A stretch of DNA of 9,881 bases from Woeseia sp. Its GTDB lineage: Bacteria > Pseudomonadota > Gammaproteobacteria > Steroidobacterales > Woeseiaceae. Position numbers and translations under genes: made by a program. Position 1 is the first letter of the stretch; each line of letters begins with the position of its first letter. The stretch covers positions 1-9,881 of the forward strand of contig JABIUH010000453.1 of NCBI GenBank assembly GCA_018701055.1, given 5' to 3'. Under the pieces are notes generated by a model, which was not told the DNA's origin, ran no database searches, and saw nothing but the letters and a program-made list of their open reading frames with translations. Positions 7,235-9,881 of this stretch are shown in pieces.

Positions 7235-8554
7235 ATGCACAGATCAAGTGAACTCAGCTGTCAGGTAGCACTGATTCCGGCAGTATTCTTCTCGCTATTC
7301 AGTGTTGCAACACTTGCACAGCAGTCCGATCTTCGCATCGACGGAGAGCGACTGAATGCCACGATGGCGCACGTGAAGACGATTGGTCTGAACGAGGATG
7401 GTGGATCCGACAGGGTCGCGTATAGCTCGCACAACAAAGACGCCTTGGCATATCTATCTGAGTTGATGCAGGCAGCCGGACTTAGTACCCAGATCGATGT
7501 CGCGGGGAACCTGGTCGGTCGAAGAGAAGGGAAAGTAGCTGGATTAGCACCGATCATAACCGGTTCGCACATTGATACCGTGCCCAATGGTGGCCACTAC
7601 GACGGTATCGTCGGCACTATGTCTGGTATCGAAGTGGCACGGACGATGAACGATAATGGCGTCGAGTTGGATCATCCCTTCGACGTGATCGTCTGGTCAA
7701 ACGAGGAGGGCGGCAAAATTGGTAGTCGCTCTTACCGCGGAGCGATCGGCGCGGACGAAATGGCATTGCAGAGCCTTGGCGATAAAACGCTTGGTGATGG
7801 CATTGCCTATTTGGGCGGTGATCCCAACCGGCTGTCTGAGAGTCAACGGCAGGCCGGCGACGTTGCAGCGCTCATCGAGCTCCACATTGAGCAAGGCGCC
7901 GTTCTTGATCGGGAAGGTGTAACGATCGGAGTCGTTGAAGGCATCGTTGGCATCAAAAGATGGAACATCACGGTGGAGGGATTCGCAAACCACGCCGGCA
8001 CGACGCCAATGGATCAAAGGCAGGACGCAATGCTCGCGGCGGCCAGGCTAACCATCGCAGTTAACGACACCATCACGGGTACGCCGGGTAAGCAGGTTGG
8101 CACGGTTGGACGAATGCAGCTATTTCCGGGCGCTCCAAATGTCATACCGGGAAAAGTTGTGATGAGTCTCGAGATCCGTGATTTGCAGATGGAGAAGGTA
8201 AGTCTTCTTTTCGAGCAGATTGAAGCTGCGGCGCAACAGATCGCGATGAAAAGCGATACATCAATATTGTTCAAACAATACTATGAGTCGCCCGCCGCGA
8301 TCACTGATGAACGATTTAAGACGACGGTGGAGAACTCAGCGAATACGCTTGGCCTTACTTCAATGCACATGCCCAGCGGCGCGGGACACGACACACAAAG
8401 CCTGCAAGGATTGGCGCCACTCGGCATGATCTTCGTGCCGAGTGTTAAAGGTGTCAGCCATGCGCCATCTGAATTCACAAGTGCGCAAGATATTACTAAT
8501 GGTGCCAACGTATTGTTGTTGACTATTATTGAACTCGATAAGCAACTTCGCTAA
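7235..8554 (+). CDS. Secreted M20 family Zn-dependent hydrolase (allantoate amidohydrolase / N-carbamoyl-L-amino-acid hydrolase type)
   Basis: 439 residues of the M20 hydantoinase/carbamoylase family, whose members hydrolyse N-carbamoyl-L-amino acids, allantoate or N-carbamoyl-beta-alanine, releasing ammonia and CO2. The two-metal site is complete: His112 and Asp114 in GSHIDTVPNGG, Asp123 in HYDG, Glu157/Glu158 in SNEEGG, His217 in LHIEQG and His409 in GVSHAPSE. Lid-domain residues HAGTTPMD (253-260) with RQDAM, and GAGHDTQ (382-388), also fit. The region after NEEG reads KIGSRSYRGA rather than the usual RF...GS pattern. Residues 1-28 form a likely Sec signal (hydrophobic 11-26, cleavage at TLA|Q). 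This is odd, because the characterised members (AllC, HyuC, beta-ureidopropionase) are cytoplasmic. AAAGG at 7221-7225 is 9 nt before the start, and the M14 stop is 18 bp upstream. The substrate cannot be chosen among carbamoyl-amino acid, allantoate or a peptide. Confidence 0.88.
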   Translation: MHRSSELSCQVALIPAVFFSLFSVATLAQQSDLRIDGERLNATMAHVKTIGLNEDGGSDRVAYSSHNKDALAYLSELMQAAGLSTQIDVAGNLVGRREGKVAGLAPIITGSHIDTVPNGGHYDGIVGTMSGIEVARTMNDNGVELDHPFDVIVWSNEEGGKIGSRSYRGAIGADEMALQSLGDKTLGDGIAYLGGDPNRLSESQRQAGDVAALIELHIEQGAVLDREGVTIGVVEGIVGIKRWNITVEGFANHAGTTPMDQRQDAMLAAARLTIAVNDTITGTPGKQVGTVGRMQLFPGAPNVIPGKVVMSLEIRDLQMEKVSLLFEQIEAAAQQIAMKSDTSILFKQYYESPAAITDERFKTTVENSANTLGLTSMHMPSGAGHDTQSLQGLAPLGMIFVPSVKGVSHAPSEFTSAQDITNGANVLLLTIIELDKQLR

Positions 8555-8624
8555 ATAACCTTCATCAATCTGATTTAGAGCGCAATCCAAAGTTGTCAAA
8601 TGAATATAGGGAATTTCCACGACA

Positions 8625-9170
8625 ATGAAAAACATCATTGGAGATCATCAAGCTTTTTTTTCGCTTCAGCACACACGTCTGAACGATCTTCAAATTGATA
8701 TCTCGGGATGTGAGCTGAGTCACCTCGCCTACAGAACAAAAACCTACGACGAGTACTTAAGGACGAGAGGCGAAATAGAGCAACATTGCACATCCAGCAT
8801 TGAAAACGTTTGGAATGGACGCCCTATGTCCATTATGCAACTTAAAGAGCCGTTGGCTTTGAGTGCGGAATTCGATGTTCGTGTGATTGAGTTAATCCCC
8901 CCGGTGCATCGGCGTGTCTACAAGATGGGGCTGGAGCATATAGGGATTGTTATTAGAGGCAATGTTGATGAATTTTCTCTGCAGCACCGCTCCGCGTTGA
9001 CCGGTCAGCAGTTTCAAAGCGTGGAATGCGAGCCGTACTACGTTACATTTTTTGAGGACTTCACGACGGTCAAGTTTTATAGAAGCTCGTTGTTGGATAT
9101 TTGTGAGAGTCAGCACGGGAGACGATTTGAAGGTTTTTCCCATGTTGCGGACTGGAGCCCAGTTAATTAG
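8625..9170 (+). CDS. YecM-like family protein (VOC-fold, putative metal-binding)
   Basis: 181 residues, close to the length of E. coli YecM (188). It shows the YecM pattern: His33 in ELSHLAYR (YecM DHISLR), the NGRPMSIMQLKEPL segment (64-77; YecM NGRPICLFKLHEPV), Glu89 in VIELIPP (YecM IVELPWP), Glu104-His105 in LEHIGIVI (YecM WEHIEIVL) and the C-terminal TVKFYRSSLLDI (148-159; YecM TTIKFHPWSIEEI). His33, His105 and Glu89 would be the three metal ligands of the vicinal-oxygen-chelate fold. Its cellular reaction is not known. There is no signal peptide, so it should be cytoplasmic, unlike the genes to its left. The ribosome binding site is weak (AGGGA at 8608-8612, 12 nt away). It starts 70 bp after the M20 gene with no clear terminator between them, so read-through is possible. 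The context is probably housekeeping. Confidence 0.8.
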   Translation: MKNIIGDHQAFFSLQHTRLNDLQIDISGCELSHLAYRTKTYDEYLRTRGEIEQHCTSSIENVWNGRPMSIMQLKEPLALSAEFDVRVIELIPPVHRRVYKMGLEHIGIVIRGNVDEFSLQHRSALTGQQFQSVECEPYYVTFFEDFTTVKFYRSSLLDICESQHGRRFEGFSHVADWSPVN

Positions 9171-9208
9171 CCGATCCAGTTGGCGTTAGCTCATTGTTTG
9201 TGGAGGCT

Positions 9209-9286
9209 ATGCATAAATTACGTGCTCGCAATGATGCAGTTAGTGCTTTCAAACTGCTAAGGCTGGCAGGGGGGGGCGCTCAATAG
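9209..9286 (+). CDS. Possible 25-residue peptide, doubtful
   Basis: ATG to TAG, 25 residues plus stop. The peptide is basic at the N-terminus (MHKLRARND), has a short hydrophobic patch (FKLLRLAG) and ends in Gly-Gly-Gly-Gly-Ala-Gln encoded across the eight-G run. GGAGG at 9202-9206 is a perfect Shine-Dalgarno core, but only 2 nt separate it from the ATG, which is too close for efficient initiation. No family is recognised. It may be chance. Confidence 0.15.
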   Translation: MHKLRARNDAVSAFKLLRLAGGGAQ

Positions 9287-9298
9287 AGGTATAGCGCC
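9275..9298. repeat. Inverted repeat GGCGCT / AGCGCC
   Basis: Perfect 6-bp arms at 9275-9280 and 9293-9298 around a 12-base loop, abutting the G run. The right arm shares two bases with the left arm of the next hairpin, so the two RNA structures would compete. Confidence 0.4.
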
Positions 9299-9340
9299 AA
9301 CGATTCAGAGGCCGTGATTCCTCCTATACCGTTCTTTTAA
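9288..9340 (+). terminator. Possible factor-independent terminator after the YecM-like gene
   Basis: Arms GGTATAG (9288-9294) and CTATACC (9324-9330) are perfectly complementary. An inner GAGG (9308-9311) pairs with CCTC (9320-9323), extending the stem to 11 bp with a 13-base one-sided bulge. The stem is followed by TTCTTTT (9332-9338). The A/T content and the bulge make it weak, but it is placed correctly between the YecM-like gene and the rdgC promoter. Confidence 0.35.
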
Positions 9341-9348
9341 TTCGACCA

Positions 9349-9377
9349 GTGACATTGCGACCCAAAATGGGGATACT
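9349..9377 (+). promoter_or_regulatory. rdgC: Candidate sigma-70 promoter of rdgC
   Basis: GTGACA (9349-9354, five of six to TTGACA), a 17-bp spacer, then GATACT (9372-9377, four of six to TATAAT). Transcription would start near 9384, about 20 bases before the rdgC ATG, leaving a short leader. Confidence 0.5.
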
Positions 9378-9404
9378 GCTCCGCCCATTTAACTGAGCAA
9401 AACC

Positions 9405-9881
9405 ATGTTCCGCAATGTTCGCTTCTACCGGTTTGATAGCGGTTGGCCAAAGACTGAAGATGAATCATCTCAACTGTTGACTCAAAGTGCGTTCGAGCCC
9501 TGTGGTCCACTGACGCTACGTAGCTCTGGCTGGGTTCCGCCATGCCCGGATGCGGGCGAGGCTTTGAGCCGACGCGTCAACGGCGCAGACCTTCTTAAAC
9601 TCCGCAGCCAGTCCCGGGTATTGCCGGCATCGGCGATTAATGAGGAGTTGGAGGTTCGCATTGAGGAATACCGCGAGCGAATGCAGGAGCCGCCGCCCCC
9701 GCGCGAGAAGCGCAGGATGAAATCCGAGGCGCGCGATGAGTTGATGCCCAAAGCGCTGCTCAAGTCGGATCGGATTTTTGGTTTTGTCGACCCGAAAGAA
9801 AAATTTATTGCGATCGACGCCGCGCAGTCGTCTGTTGCTGAACGGTTCCTCCGCAGACTGGGTGCGGCAGTCACGCTAGCA
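9405..9881 (+). CDS. rdgC: Recombination-associated protein RdgC, 3' end beyond window
   Basis: The first 159 codons, open to the right edge; the family is about 300 residues, so roughly half is present. It matches RdgC along its length: MFRNVRFYRF (E. coli MLWFKNLMVYRL), FEPCGPL (30-36; E. coli FTPCGSQ), SGWVPP (41-46; E. coli MGWVPP), VLPASAINEELEVRIEE (72-88; E. coli ILPSPVIKQALEAKIAK), a charged linker, DELMPKALLKSDRIFGFVD (111-129; E. coli DEVLHSLLPRAFSRF region) and IAIDAAQSSVAERFLRRL (135-152). RdgC forms a ring-shaped dimer that binds double-stranded DNA without sequence preference and restrains RecA-mediated strand exchange; it acts in the nucleoid. There is no strong Shine-Dalgarno before the ATG (only weak purines near 9394-9398), but the start agrees with the family's N-terminus. 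It has its own promoter candidate and probably forms a separate transcription unit. Confidence 0.93.
   Translation, partial: MFRNVRFYRFDSGWPKTEDESSQLLTQSAFEPCGPLTLRSSGWVPPCPDAGEALSRRVNGADLLKLRSQSRVLPASAINEELEVRIEEYRERMQEPPPPREKRRMKSEARDELMPKALLKSDRIFGFVDPKEKFIAIDAAQSSVAERFLRRLGAAVTLA

Larger units (their letters stand above)
9171..9404. other. Intergenic region upstream of rdgC
   Basis: 234 bp without a convincing gene. In order it holds a 26-codon open frame with a badly spaced GGAGG (9209-9286), an eight-G run (9269-9276), two overlapping inverted repeats (9275-9298 and 9288-9330) with a T-rich tail, and a sigma-70-like promoter (9349-9377). Confidence 0.6.

Noticed and set aside
8555..8624. 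Terminator or promoter between the M20 and YecM-like genes
   Set aside because: No stable inverted repeat with a T tail is seen. TTGTCA (8593-8598) has no -10 at suitable spacing.
9482..9874. Minus-strand 130-codon open frame
   Set aside because: Ser/Arg-rich antisense shadow of rdgC, whose plus-strand frame matches the RdgC family throughout.

Overview
The window looks like an ordinary chromosomal segment of a gammaproteobacterium, probably marine or aquatic and not a close relative of a model organism. This is inference. It rests on a YecM-like gene and an rdgC gene, both typical of Gammaproteobacteria (rdgC also of Betaproteobacteria), on the roughly balanced base composition, and on the many exported metallo-hydrolases. 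I see no tRNA, rRNA, transposase, integrase, phage gene or CRISPR array.

Left part (1-4303), mostly minus strand. Going leftwards in transcription order there is an M81 (MlrC-like) metallopeptidase lipoprotein (4303-2744), an N-acyl-D-amino-acid deacylase-like lipoprotein of the amidohydrolase superfamily (2240-633), and, 53 bp after it, the N-terminal 193 codons of a Tat-exported M19 (membrane dipeptidase) family protein that runs off the left edge. Between the M81 and deacylase genes lies a small plus-strand gene (2460-2717) for a cysteine-rich putative lipoprotein. It is divergent from the deacylase and ends 26 bp from the end of the M81 gene.

Middle part (4304-8554). A 189-bp divergent regulatory region separates the M81 gene from a rightward pair: a 907-residue secreted M14 zinc carboxypeptidase-like protein with a long C-terminal extension, and, 18 bp later, a secreted M20-family hydrolase of the allantoate amidohydrolase / N-carbamoyl-L-amino-acid hydrolase type. 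These two probably form an operon.

Right part (8555-9881). A YecM-like (VOC-fold, putative metal-binding) gene is followed by a 234-bp intergenic region with hairpins, an 8-G tract and a good sigma-70-like promoter. The 5' half of rdgC then runs off the right edge; it is open-ended and easily missed.

Together, the first 8.5 kb encode five export-signal-bearing, metal-dependent (or metal-dependent-fold) amide-bond hydrolases from five unrelated families (M19, amidohydrolase/D-aminoacylase, M81, M14, M20). The simplest reading is an envelope or periplasmic pathway that strips acyl, carbamoyl or peptide groups from unusual, possibly D-amino-acid-containing, peptides for nutrition. The actual substrate cannot be read from the sequence. 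The yecM-like and rdgC genes look like unrelated housekeeping neighbours.
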